From Thuidium tamariscinum (Eukaryota; Streptophyta; Bryopsida; Hypnales; Thuidiaceae), in contig OX344750.2 in NCBI GenBank assembly GCA_947034885.2, positions 31,482,821 through 31,546,820 on the forward strand: a DNA stretch of 64,000 bases. The letters are read 5' to 3'. Under the pieces are notes generated by a model. That model worked only from the letters and a program-made list of their open reading frames with translations. It did not search any database and was not told the DNA's origin. This document shows, one piece after another, positions 35,172 to 46,822 of the stretch. The first letter of the stretch is position 1. Every line of letters begins with the position of its first letter. A program made the translations under genes and the position numbers.

Positions 35172-36418
35172 AGGGTGATTGCAAGAACCCCTTGTACTAT
35201 TTGTTGCATTTTGCAACAATACTCATGATTTTTTCTGGATTACTTTAAAATTAGAAAACTTATTTTCTTAAAGTTGTAAAGATATGACTTATGTATACAC
35301 CTTTAAGATGAAGGTACCTATGGAAGGAAATGCATAGAAAAATTCTCTAAATAGGAGAACTTGAAAAGTGTCAAACCTTAAGAAAATAGGTAATTGGATG
35401 TTTACATTAGTTAAAAATTGTAAAAATAAGAGAATACAAAAAATAAAAACTGGACATTTGTAACAACTCTATAGAGATTATCATCATACTACTAAAATCA
35501 TAACTCCCTCTCTAATGTCACAAATGCTACCATTAATACTAGGGGCTGGTGCTTGGTATGCTATGCACACTGTATCACATATTAATAAAATTTTGATATA
35601 TTTGAGTAGAATGCATGATATCAATTTCAATAAGTACTTAAAATAATTATTTTAAGTATTTTATAAGAATGTTTTCAATCATGAATACATGAAAATCTTA
35701 TTGTCACACAATATGATATTACAGAAAAGGAGTAGCAATTTGCAATCACTTTTGTAATATCACTTTTTACAAAGAGTGATATTATAAAAATAATGTAGTT
35801 GTTGCAGTGAGGGTGATATTAAAGAAGATCCACAAGAACATATAATAGAGGTAGCAAATCCATTGATTTTCTTGGCTTAACGCTTCTTTGCGCTTCTATG
35901 ATTTAGTGCTTTTGTGAGATTTGAGCTTTCATGATATCAATTTTCTAAATTCTTATGATGATTGCATAGCATAGCAAGCACCAACCGCTAGTCATTCACT
36001 AAAAAACCCACCAAAATAACATTTTATATGTTTCAAAATACAAGTAGAAAGAAGCTCACTTTGTAGACTTCCTCACCATACAAAATTAATTATTTTGAAA
36101 ATTCCTTTGACCATTAGCTACAAATCTACTAGAAGATCACTTCATCCAAAATTTACCTCAAAATAAAAAAAATTGGGTACTAAATAGTACTAAAAACCTC
36201 CAAATTAGCAATTGTTACATTCAATTGGGGACTGTTTTTGGATAATATACTATTTTTGAAAATTATGAGGAAAAAAATGTAAGTTGTATGATAGTCATGA
36301 GTAAGTTTTCTATAAATCTTTAGTCATTTGGAGTCAAACACAAAAGTTATGGCCAAAAAACAAATTTGCATATGATGTGTGATAGAAAATAGTATATTAA
36401 GTGTTTCTTGCAATCATT
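35172..36418 (+). mobile_element. GGGTGATTGCAAGAA-type TIR element (copy 1), with nested insertion
   Basis: The left end GGGTGATTGCAAGAACCCC at 35172 and right end AGTGTTTCTTGCAATCA at about 36402-36418 mark a relative of the 722-bp family. Extra length comes from a nested insertion. Its visible inverted ends are ACTAGGGGCTGGTGCTTGG (35538) and CCAACCGCTAGT (to 35992), each with a GCATAGCATA-like motif. Copies of the host element at 45060 and 46545 lack this insert. Confidence 0.65.
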
Positions 36419-37689
36419 ATAATGATTGAAGTATGTAAAAAGAATTTTTTTTGTTCTTTCATATTAGGATCAGTAAACATTGAACTTACATAGAAATATG
36501 GATTTTGACCATTCCTAAGTATCTTAGGTTAGATTCACTCATGAAAATTTTTAGAGGCAAATATAGAGTCCAGCTTAATTACCTTGCAATGCAAAGAAGT
36601 TATGTAAAATAGCAATACAATAGTCATTTTTTATTATCAAATAGTGTATTACCAATTCAAGAATTTCTCTTAAATTAGTTCACAAATCATATTCTAAGAT
36701 TATAATTACATTGCAAGAACTTTGACTTCATAGATTGCAAGATAATAGAGCTTGAGGTTAGGAAAAAAATGTTTTTTTTCCCTTGAAACCACCTTGGCAT
36801 TGCTATAGAGTTTTAGAATGTGATTTGAAGATTAAAATTTATCTTTTAGGCATTCTTATGCCATATTTTATTAGTTATATACATGCCAAATTCCAAAAGT
36901 TGATGAGCATTTTTTGCAAAAGATGCCCCAATGATACCTAAATTGTCCCAGTTGCAAATTTGTTTTGGGTAATATAACTTTTAATTTGAGCACTTGATTG
37001 GAAAAAAATTATATTTCTACAAAGAGATACTTGTTTATGCCTTGTGTCAAAATATCTTGAACATCCAATCATTATATCAGCTTTATAAAAACTTACCTAG
37101 ATTTTTAATTGTCCTTAGAATGAACTATATAGGGACTAATTTAGTGTGCGTAAAATGCATAACCTACATAATAAAGTACAATTTGAATCTTGGACAAAGT
37201 AGAGAATTCACGTTCCATCTGCCCTTTAGAAAGCCAAATTTTTAAGTTATGTAAGAATATCCTCAATCCAACCAATAATTTGGCCCTCCTAAAGAATACC
37301 TGATTTTTTGACTTGTATATAATTAGCACTTGAAATTATTGTCATTAGAAGTACCAAGAGAAATATATTCCAAAGTATTTTATAGAAGTAAGATAAAACT
37401 CAAATTTAGGTATTTGATGATGAAAAGAAACTACTTCAAAGCTAGCTAAAAGACCAAAAAAATTATAGAAGAATTGACAAATTGTAGTTCCCAAATTACA
37501 TTCCACTCTAAATTTATTTTTTTTGAAATTCATATTTTTCTCACATGGTTCATCAAGCTATTTTTTTTATATGCAAAATGTCTACATTGGATAATTTTTA
37601 AAAGTCAAATACTCTAAGAAATGTTCATTGTAGATTGTCTTGAGAGAAAAATCTAGCCAACCAAAGGCCATCTCAAGAAAATAAATTCC
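36419..37689. other. AT-rich desert, no gene
   Basis: No termini, repeats or coding similarity were recognised apart from chance open frames. Confidence 0.45.
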
Positions 37690-38752
37690 ATGGATGTATA
37701 GTGGGGTACCAATGAAAATGGTATTTTTGAATTTACTATGAAAGAAATTTCACTATTGCTAACTTTGACAACCTTTTGAGGGATAAAAAATTGATATTTT
37801 ACCATGAAAAGTTCTTACAATATCATCTCTAAGTTAATAACATGTGTGCCAAATTTCAAGGCCAAGATATTTATACCAAAAAAAGAAATTGAAATCTACC
37901 AACACGTGTAGTTGTGGAAAAAAGTTCACTACTTTCAACTTTGACACCCTCCTAAGGATTGAATTTTTTTTTGCCATGAAAATTTTGGCATGAAATAAAA
38001 TGTATATTTGTAATATGTGTGAAAAATTTAAATTTCAAAAGATTAATACAAAAAAGATATTCAAAATCTACCAAAATGTATAGTTTTGAGAATTTTTTCA
38101 CAATTGCCAACTTTGACACCCTCCCAAGAGTTGAGAAATTGTCTATTTACCATGAATTTTTTTCTCATGAGATCACCTCTATGTTGATAATATATTTTCT
38201 AAATTTCAAGTTAAAAAAGCTTACCAAAAAGAAAATATTCAAAATCTCCCAACATGTATAGTTATGAGGATGAGTTTTTGAGCCCTTGGTATAGTGTCAT
38301 TTTGTGGGTCAAAGTTTTCACACCAATATAAAAAAGTATCCTCATAGCTACACATGTTCTAAGATTTTGAATATCTTTTTGGAATAAGTCTTTTGAATTT
38401 GAAATTTAGCACATATATTATCAACATAGGAATGATCAACATAGAAGTGATCTCATGAGAAAAAAATTCATGGTAAATAGACAATTTCTCAACCCTTGGG
38501 AGGGTGTCAAAGTTGGCAATTGTGAAAATTTTGTCAAAACTACACATCTTGGTAGATTTTGAATATCTTTTTTTGTATGAATCTTTTGACCTTGAAAATT
38601 TTCAAACATATTACAAATATAGAATCTATTTCTTGCCAAAAATTTCATGGCAAAAAAAAATTCAATCCTTAGGAGGGTGTCAAAGTTGAAAGTAGTGAAC
38701 TTTTTTCCACAACTACGCATGTTGGTAGGTTTCAAATTTTATTTTTGTGTAG

Positions 38753-39474
38753 GGGTGAATGCAAAAAAGACTTGTACTATTTGGTGTCACACTTTGAGTG
38801 ACGGAGTTGTCATGAGTTTTAACTTTTGAAGCATTAACTCTTTGAACTTGAAATTTTTGTTGAAGATGGCTGACTTGATAGTTATCAAAAGCCTTATTTT
38901 TCAGAAATTTTCAAAAAATATTTTATACTTAAATTCTAATTCCTCTAATTTGTCACACTTTGCGATTTAGGGTTTTTTAGTACTGGGAGTATTTTAAATT
39001 AATAATTTAGATTTGAGATTTCTAGAGTCTATTCCTACACTAATTAGGTATGTTTCTACCAAAGGAAATTTAAAAAATCATTATTCTCTTTCCTCTACAT
39101 GTGTGTTAACAGGCCTTCCTTGTGCGCACATTTTTGAACAATCAAGATAGTTTTTAATATTTTGGTGAAATACCTTTACCATAAAATCTTCCCAAATGGA
39201 AAATTTTTAGTTTTAAGAAAAATTAATTTCCCTATTTTTTACAAATTAAAATGTGAAACTATAGTGAAAGTTACAATTTTCACGAAATTCAACACTTTTC
39301 TAGTTCTCCTACTTAGAGAATTTTTCTATGCTTTTCCTTCCTAGAGTATCTTCTTATATAATATTTTTCATTTAAAAAAAAAACTGATTTACTATTTATA
39401 TAATACTTCCAAAGAAAAAAGTGAGTACTGTACAAAACACTACGCTTTTCAGCAGATCTTTCTTGCAATGACCC
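38753..39474. mobile_element. 722-bp TIR element, GTAG target duplication (copy 2)
   Basis: Begins GGGTGAATGCAAAAAAGAC and ends CTTTCTTGCAATGACCC, flanked by GTAG at 38749-38752 and 39475-39478. The length equals that of the element at 46101-46822. It splits one arm of the foldback repeat; the other arm (around 37880) shows the uninterrupted site. Confidence 0.75.
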
Positions 39475-39570
39475 GTAGATCTTTTGGCCTTGAAATTTGG
39501 CACACATGTTATTAACTTAGAGATATTGTGAAAACTTTTCATGATAAAATATCAATTTTTGAACTCTTAA

Positions 39571-40532
39571 CCCTAGAAGGCCCACGGCCATTTTGGATTC
39601 AAAAAAATTGTAGCTTTTGAAGTGCTATAAATTTAAATGTGACTAAGTAATACACATCTTCACCGTACAATCTTGTAGTGAGCATGTTGTAGGTGGCATG
39701 GATCAAATTTGAAGTTATTTGACCACATAGATTGTAAGATTAAAATGTTTTAGTGTTGAAAAAGAATGCTGAAATTTTCCTAAAAACTCATTTAGAGGTG
39801 AAATTTGACTTCTAAACCTAAGCAAATGAAAAAACTTTAAAATACAAAGTGATTCAAAATCAGCATACAAACACATTGGTGAAAAAAAATATCATTCAAT
39901 TGACTGAATGCGTTTGCAAAATGGCTTGCAAATGTCAAAAAATAGGTGAGAAAAGTTGCAAAAAACACATTTAGGGCTGAACCTCCTTCTACTAGAATGC
40001 ACCTCAGTCATTGAGAACTTCTTGGATTGATGTGAAATTTTAGCGACACAAACTAGACTAATATGCGCAACTTTCTCCAAAATAATTATTGGAATTGGAC
40101 ATTGTATGAAGAAGATACAAGCCGCCAAAGTTCACTGAAGTTGCAAAATGGCGGGATGTTGAATTTCGAATTGCTCCCATACAATCTAAACAAGTTGGAT
40201 TGACGTGAAAATTTCACTACAATAACTAGACTTCAAGGGGAGTAGAACCCAACAAATTTTATTCAAATCAAACATTGGATGAAGGAGATACAAGCCCCCG
40301 AAGTTGCAGCCATGAAGTGCACTTTGGTGAATCACATTGAACCTCTGTGAACTTCGATTGGCTTCCACACAATCATCACCTCTTAGATTGATCTGAAAAT
40401 TTTACCACACGAACTAGAATAATAGGCGCAAATTTCCCAACAAGTTTCATTGAATTTAGACATTGGATGCAAAAGTTACAACACTTTGAATTCTATGAGA
40501 GGCCACTTTTTGGCCTGTTGGGCGGTCTAGGG
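39571..40532. mobile_element. TTAA-flanked element with CCCTAGA ends, 962 bp
   Basis: TTAA at 39567-39570 and 40533-40536. Ends CCCTAGAAGGCCCACGGCC and GGGCGGTCTAGGG form short inverted repeats starting CCCTAG, as in the classical piggyBac terminus. The interior has three tandem units of about 170 bp (GATTGATGTGAAATTTT, CATTGGATGAAGGAGATACAAG and relatives). It is inserted in the foldback arm; the opposite arm near 37770 gives the empty site. No ORF. Confidence 0.8.
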
Positions 40533-40620
40533 TTAAGAGGCTGTCAAAGTTGGCAACATAGAAATTTGTTACATTGCAAATTTGAAAACACCATTTTGAT
40601 TGATACCCCATTGTACAAAG

Positions 40621-41609
40621 CATTTGCAATAAAAGTTTGAGAGAATGTGTATCATAATGCTGAGTTTTAAAAAATCTTCATTTGCTTAAATTAGAGTTGA
40701 TATTCAAAAATTGTACTAGTTTTAGTGGAAGAAGGTTTGTTGTCTCTTATAAAAAGGGATTAAGATTTTGATTGACTATAAAAAATGGGCAAATCTTTTA
40801 TTTGCAATGAAATTTTGAGGGAAATTAAAAAATATTTTTAACATTCTATAAATCTATCATTTATCCTATTTAATTTGGAGTTAATATAAATGCATTGTAA
40901 ATATCAAAGTGAAAAGGTGTATCAATTGCCTTCAATTCTAAAGGGTAAAACTTTGGAAGGCCATAAAAATTAGAAACAATATTAGAATGATTTGAGATTT
41001 GAAGCACAAGTAGGAATTTGTATTATATTTTCAAAAAAATATTAGTCATTTCAATTAGATTCTTAGAAAAATGGTGTCATATTTTAAAGTTTAGCCAATG
41101 AGTTGAAGTTGGAGTTGGAATTGGAGAAAGCATTGAAGACTTGTGTGTTGTAGCTTGTGGCCTTTTTTTTTCTTTGCATGCTTTGTTGTTGCGTGCCATG
41201 TGTGTTATATTATTATTTAACTTCATTTTGTCTTGTAGTAATGAAGTGAGGTTAATAGCCCACATGGTCAAGACTTGCTATGTTTTCGCAGTTAAGGTAG
41301 GTTCATGACTAACCAATTGGGGAGTTTGAAAGTTCAAGAGCCATTTTCATTGATGGTGTCATTCTCATGGTGTGCCGTTGGTTCCACTCAACTTGTATTC
41401 TAGGGGAGGGTCTACCTTGACTTGTAAAACACCCAAGAGTCCAAACAAAATAGGTTCATGAAGAGCAATTCTACTATGGAATAGAAGATTCAATGATCAA
41501 GATTCAAGATGTATATATGGCTAGGACTTTTTTGTTCTTGAGCTAGTTCTAGTTGTACCAAGAATCTCTCTAATTTCTTGAGGCAAACCTTTCTTTCTAT
41601 AGTAGACAA
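40621..41609. other. AT-rich desert, no gene
   Basis: No recognisable coding or terminal repeat signals. Confidence 0.4.
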
Positions 41610-42330
41610 CAATTTAAACAAATTTTTAGAAAACAAAAATTTGAAATGAGTTTTCAAGATGTATATATACTTGAAAACCTTTGAATCATTCCATTTTGAT
41701 TAATGAGATAAAAAGTATGAAGAGATTTAATTTGCACGCAATTATAGATTTTAATAAGCTTTAAATTATTTATTTAAGTCAATTTTCAATACTTTTTGGA
41801 AAAAATAAAATCATAGGACGCAAATAGTTATTGTAACACTACTGTTATTGAGATTGACATTTTCAATTCCATAAATAAATTCTTAAAATTTTTGTATTTT
41901 AAATCATTATCTATTTCTTTCTACTTACAATTTTTTCTTTATCTTATTCAATTTGAAATGATTTGAGCTTTCTTTTAAGCATGTAGCCAACTTGCCTTGA
42001 AGAATGAATCTTAAAAAGCTCCACCATTTTGGATGTTTTTTGATACAAATGTGATCTAGTGAAGTGCACTTGCCTAGTTTTTTTTAATTTGTAGGCCCCT
42101 AGTATGAATTTTGTCAATTGAAACACTAATATCTTGTAGTCCGTATGTGGTGAAATTTTTTGAAATTTTTTCTACATATTTTCAAGCCATCATACTACAT
42201 GTAGTATGTACAATATCATAGAGTTAGATTTGCTCAATTCTTTTTTATTCCTAAAGTTTAGTATTGTCTTCTCCTAGATATGTTAGTTTTGGAGTATTTT
42301 TGGTTACGACATAGTCAAATCTTTAGAATT
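41610..42330. mobile_element. Eroded copy of the 26.2/49.3 kb TTAA element (copy B)
   Basis: Colinear with the right two thirds of 26243-27147: CTTTGAATCATTCCATTTTGAT, GTGAAGTGCACTTGCC, AATATCTTGTAGTC and GACATAGTCAAA occur in order. The left end is missing and the right TTAA border is not clean (AGAATTAATTG). Confidence 0.65.
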
Positions 42331-42465
42331 AATTGATGAGATTTGTGTATGTTTCTTTTCAGGAGATAGCATCCATCAATGTATAGTATCAAGTGGAATG
42401 GGGCATAAAATAACCATTATGAATACAACTTTGGTTGGTTTTAAAAGTGATCTAGATTGTTTTAT

Positions 42466-42640
42466 TTTATTTTTAGGGCAAATTTTCATAGTTTGCTAGA
42501 AATATAGAATTTCTTTCTTCCGTTTCTTCATACTCTTTTTCTCTACTTGTGCAAGAAAATTGGTACCTTTTCAAACCTCCAAAGGATCAAATTAGAATTT
42601 GTTAGTTATTAAGACATAATTGATTATTGTAAGTTTGTCA
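42466..42640. repeat. Dispersed repeat, second copy at 45715-45885
   Basis: Shares TTTTCATAGTTTGCTAGAAA, ATAGAATTTC/ATATAATTTC, CTACTTGTG.AAGAAAATTG and TGATTATTG.AAGTTT in order with 45715-45885, in the same orientation. Confidence 0.6.
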
Positions 42641-42921
42641 CAACTGCTCCATAGGATTCTTGAATCATGATCTTCTTTTTCCTTGTCTTCTTACTTACCT
42701 TCCTTGTTGTGGATGTAGGTTTCTAAGGTCATGGTTGTATTCAATACAACCACTCTATAGGATTCTTCAAAGAGGACGATGTGTGGATTTTTTGCTACTT
42801 TATAGGGGTTGTTGCCAACTACAAAAGTTTCAAGATTGTGTTTAGTGATATAGAGTTTAGCTTGTGGTGGCATGTTAGCTTCATCGTGGAATATATTGAA
42901 TATGTTTTAGGTTAGCTTTAA

Positions 42922-43161
42922 CCCCTAAGTGTCACAAACCAAACAGCTTTGAAGATGGGACCAATCTAAAAAAACAATGTAACTTGAATTTGAATTGATT
43001 ATTGCATTCCTCACCATACAGATCTATAGCCAACAACCTCATCAATCTAAACTCATTTCTTTTGGGGAAATCCATTGTATGGATGCAAACATTATAAGGT
43101 TTGATGAACCCAATCTCCCAGAATCAAAAGTCTGAAAAACATCCCTTGTGACGTTCAAGGG
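42922..43161. mobile_element. TTAA-flanked MITE, 240 bp
   Basis: TTAA at 42918-42921 and 43162-43165. Ends CCCCTAAGTGTCACAA and TTGTGACGTTCAAGGG are inverted repeats (differences in a few bases), similar in layout to the CCCTGAAACG end of the piggyBac element. Non-coding. Confidence 0.75.
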
Positions 43162-43165
43162 TTAA

Positions 43166-44837
43166 GGCAATACATTTAAAGGAAAATGAATGCATTGTAG
43201 AAGAAAAGCTATGTAGTGTCCTTCATTTATGTAACCCCTTTCTACTGCATATTTGAAATTTAGTATTTGAAATTTGTCTTGATAGTTTGTCTTTACTATG
43301 TGTGCTATCTTAGTGATGGAATTGCCTCTATTGCAAATAATAAAAGCAACAATTTGTAAAGGCAATAATAAAAGCAATAATTTGTAAAGGGGGACATTTT
43401 GCAATAGAAGCTATAAACACCACCCAAAGGATACAAGATGTAGTAGTTTTACCTTCTATCTAAAAAAATTGCTAAGAAATAGAAAGTTGTGAAGAAAGCA
43501 ACTTGCAATAGCACTTTGAAAGACACCCAAAAATGTTTCTTGCATTGCCCATATAAGTAACTATGCTGCAGATACATTTGGCAATGAGAGACCATAGTCT
43601 CCCATGCAACAAAAGCTCTTGAACAACCTAATGTTGCACAAAACATTTCTAAAAAGCATGCAACTGTCACAAAGGACATGTTCAAAAAATATATGAGGAA
43701 GAAAACTCTTGTTCTACCAAAACTACTTGATTTAAGTATTACCCGCATTGACAATTTTAACATTCCTCTAATGTACTTGTAAAAAAATGTAAGAGTTCCT
43801 TGAAAGTAAATGCACCAATGAACTATAACCATTGATAGAGGTAGAGCTCTCTTCCAACCCCATCTTCATATAGTTGTTGGATCATAATATCTTTAGTAGC
43901 CATTACAACAAATGGATCAAGATTCATCTTTGATGTATTAAAGCTGCCACTACTCTTAGAAGGCTCCATTTTTTTTTTAATAAAATCCTTTGCAATATTG
44001 GTCTACACACATTCATTGGTATCCCTAGGTATTACATCAAAAATAAAGACAAAGATCATTTTGATTATGTCCATTGAAATGTGATCCTTCCACAAATTGA
44101 AGAAGGTGTTGAAGAGTATATTAAGTATAGTACTTTTCTTACCAAAAATCAAATCATTTCGACTTAGAAGATTCTCATTGAAAGGGTTGCATTTTTCTTG
44201 CAAGTACAAGTTAGAAAAACAATTGGGAACTACACATCCCAATACACTATTGTCCATGCTACAACATTGTCAATATATCCCTTTTGTTTCATAGATTCTA
44301 CATGTTTGGTAAGGTGGTATGGAATATACTGGGGCCTTGACATTGTGGAAGTGTTTGATTCAAGCAAACACCGTGAATATGAATGATGCCATACAAATTT
44401 TCTTTGAGCACAAGAATCCTAAACTATGTCTCACTGAGTTAGGGCAATAATGGCTAGTGGCAACCTTGGACAAGGCTAGAAAAGGATCACGATCTAGTTA
44501 TGTCATTCTAGGTACTTTTCTACAATTTTTTTTTTTTAAAGATTTTTTCCTTCTACATGCACCTTCTAATGCATACACTTTTTCTAATTTGTTTGTTATC
44601 TTTTTTTCATGTACTTTTCTAGGTGATTTAGAACAATGTATATATGATGCCATTATTGTTGAAGACAATCATGATGTAGCAAAATCTGCAACGAAGTTGG
44701 CCAATACCATTACTTAGATTATCATAGGCACAAGTGATGTCATGTTTATTTTCCTTGTATATAGGAAATATAACAGTGCTAATAGTTTCTATTGTAGTTA
44801 CAAGGACTTTGTTTGTCACTAGATAGTGACTACCAAA
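43166..44837. other. Moderately AT-rich stretch with broken frames
   Basis: A minus-strand frame at 43832-43449 (127 codons) and plus frames at 44097-44386 are the longest in the desert, but show no motif I recognise and lack a credible gene structure. It may be a relic of a transposon gene. Identity unknown. Confidence 0.35.
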
Positions 44838-45393
44838 AACACCTATCGATTTTGCTATGTTTTAAATTATACTCATGACTTTTTGGGAATACTATAAAAT
44901 TAGAAAAATAAAAAAATTTAATTAAAAAATATGAATAATATATGCACCTTTAAGACAAGGATAATAGGTACTTTAATGTTTAAATTAGTGAAAAATAGTA
45001 AAAATAAGTAAATACAAAAAATAAAACTTATTCATTTATAACAATTCTATAGAAATGGTCATTCACCAAAAGAACCACCAAAATGATATTTTAAGAAGTT
45101 TGTTGACCATAAGCTATAAGTCTACTTGAAGACCATATCCTCCAAATTTTAGTTCAAAATTTGTTTTTTTAGGTTCTAAATAGTACTTAAAAACTCCAAA
45201 TTGGCAAGTGTGACATTAAATTGGGGTCTATTTTGGGATAATAATTTTTTTTAAATTACAAAAAATAGACTAGGTGTATGATAGTAATGAGTACATATTG
45301 CGTGCTGATCTCTTTTTTGGTCATAACTTTTGTGTTCTCACTCTAAATGACTCAAGATTTATAGGAATGCAAAATAGGGTAAGTGTTTCTTGA
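44838..45393 (+). mobile_element. Truncated GGGTGATTGCAAGAA-family element (copy 3)
   Basis: Colinear with 35172-36418 without the nested insert: ACTCATGACTTTTTGGGAATACT, GGTCATTCACCAAAAGAACC, TTGGGGTCTATTTTGGGATAAT and AAGTGTTTCTTG. Both termini are degraded; the right end runs directly into the ATTAGAGG-type element at 45394. Confidence 0.6.
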
Positions 45394-45679
45394 ATTAGAG
45401 GGGATTTGAGGCCTTTGGAGGGCCGTTTTAGGACTGTTTCAAAATTGTTCCTATAATTGTTGGCCATTGTTAGGCCATCAATTACAAAATTTAAAAAAAA
45501 ATTGGAGATCCTAAAATGTGAATTAAAAAGTTCAATTTTTTTCAAAAAATAAATAAATTAATGATGTGGCATTCTCTCAACAACATAGGATTCCTACAAT
45601 TTTGTGTTCCCACAACAGTTTCTGTGTTCCTAGAGTGCGGGAATTCATAGTCTTCTAAAGACCTCAAATATCCTCTAAT
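45394..45679. mobile_element. MITE with ATTAGAGG-type ends (copy 3)
   Basis: ATTAGAGGGGATTTGAGG at the left and CCTCAAATATCCTCTAAT at the right are inverted repeats. 286 bp. The right-hand interior (GATGTGGCATTCTCTCAACAA, GGGAATTCATAGTC) matches the inverted left side of 5840-6181. Confidence 0.7.
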
Positions 45680-46100
45680 GCAATGACCCTATCTACCCCA
45701 AAGACAACCACCCAAATGTTTAGGGAAAATTTTCATAGTTTGCTAGAAACATATAATTTCTTTTTTTTGTTCCTTTGTACTCTATCTTTCTACTTGTGGA
45801 AGAAAATTGATACTTCTTCAACCCTCTAAGGGATGAAATTACAATTTGATAATGAATGACCATTGATTATTGAAAGTTTTTCATTTGAGTGGATAGAGAT
45901 AATTAAGTGACAATTCAATTAAAATCCAATTAAAATATACTAATTGTATAATGACATGTAGTAATAGGACATAAAACATTTCACAAACCCACCCCCCCCC
46001 CCCCTATATATGGAGAAATGAAGTAAAAGTTTTGATATCAAATGATAGATTTTAAATTCAAATACCACCCTAATTGTAGAGAATTGAAGTGAAAGCACAA

Positions 46101-46822
46101 GGGTGATTGCAAGAAACACTTGTCCTATTTTGTGTCACACGTTGCATTTTGATTTGTTTTTTGGCCATAACTTTTGTGTTTTATCTCCGATTGACTCGAG
46201 ATTTGTAGGGAAGGTACTCATAACTATCATAAACCTTCAGTAATTTTTTCATAATTTTCAAAAATAGTTTACTATCCAAAAATAGACCCCAATTGGATGT
46301 CACACTTGACAGTTTAGGGATTTTTAGTACCTAAGCTATACCTTTTTCTAATGATTTTAACATGAAATTTGGATGAGATGGTCTTCTAGTAGACTTCTAG
46401 CTCTCCATGGAAGGATTTTTCTTAAAAGTTAATTTTGTGAGGTGTGGAGGTCTACAAAGTGAGCTCCCTTCTGCTTGTATTTTGAAACATATAAAATATT
46501 ATTTTGGTGGGTTTTTTTGTGAATGACCATCTCCATAAAGTTGTTGCAAATGGAAACTTTTATTTTTTGAAAATATCTATTTTTACTATTTTTCCCTAAT
46601 TAAAACATGAAGATATGTATTTTCTGGAGGTTTGGCACTTTTCAAGTTCTCCTACTCAGAGATTTTTTCTATCCATTTCCTTCGGTGAAAACCTTAATCT
46701 TAGAGTTATGTACACTATTCATATTTTTCAATTTTTTTTCAAATTAATTTTCTAATTTTAAAGTACTCCTGAAAAAATCAGCTAAACGCAACAAATAGGA
46801 CAAGTGTTTCTTGCAATCACCC
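46101..46822 (-). mobile_element. 722-bp TIR element, ACAA target duplication (copy 4)
   Basis: Near-perfect inverted termini of about 30 bp: GGGTGATTGCAAGAAACAC at 46101 and GTGTTTCTTGCAATCACCC ending at 46822. ACAA flanks both sides (46097-46100, 46823-46826). It runs opposite to the copies at 35.2 and 44.8 kb. Non-coding. Superfamily not assigned; 4-bp duplications of varying sequence (ACAA, GTAG) rule out TTAA or TA targeting. Confidence 0.8.

Larger units (their letters stand above)
37690..40620. repeat. Foldback (inverted-repeat) element with two later insertions
   Basis: The left arm is about 37690-38300; the right arm starts near 38340 and ends near 40620. Minus the two insertions (38753-39474 and 39571-40532), the right arm is about 600 bp, matching the left. 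Each arm consists of tandem units of about 165 bp with the markers AACTTTGACACCCTCC, CATGAATTTTTTTCTCATGAGATCA and TTCAAAATCTACCAACATG. Opposed frames at 38019-38261 (+) and 38547-38359 (-) encode the same run (FTIANFDTLPRVEKLSIYHE), confirming the symmetry. Outer ends are TGGGGTACCAATGAAAATGG and its reverse complement form. No transposase. Confidence 0.8.
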
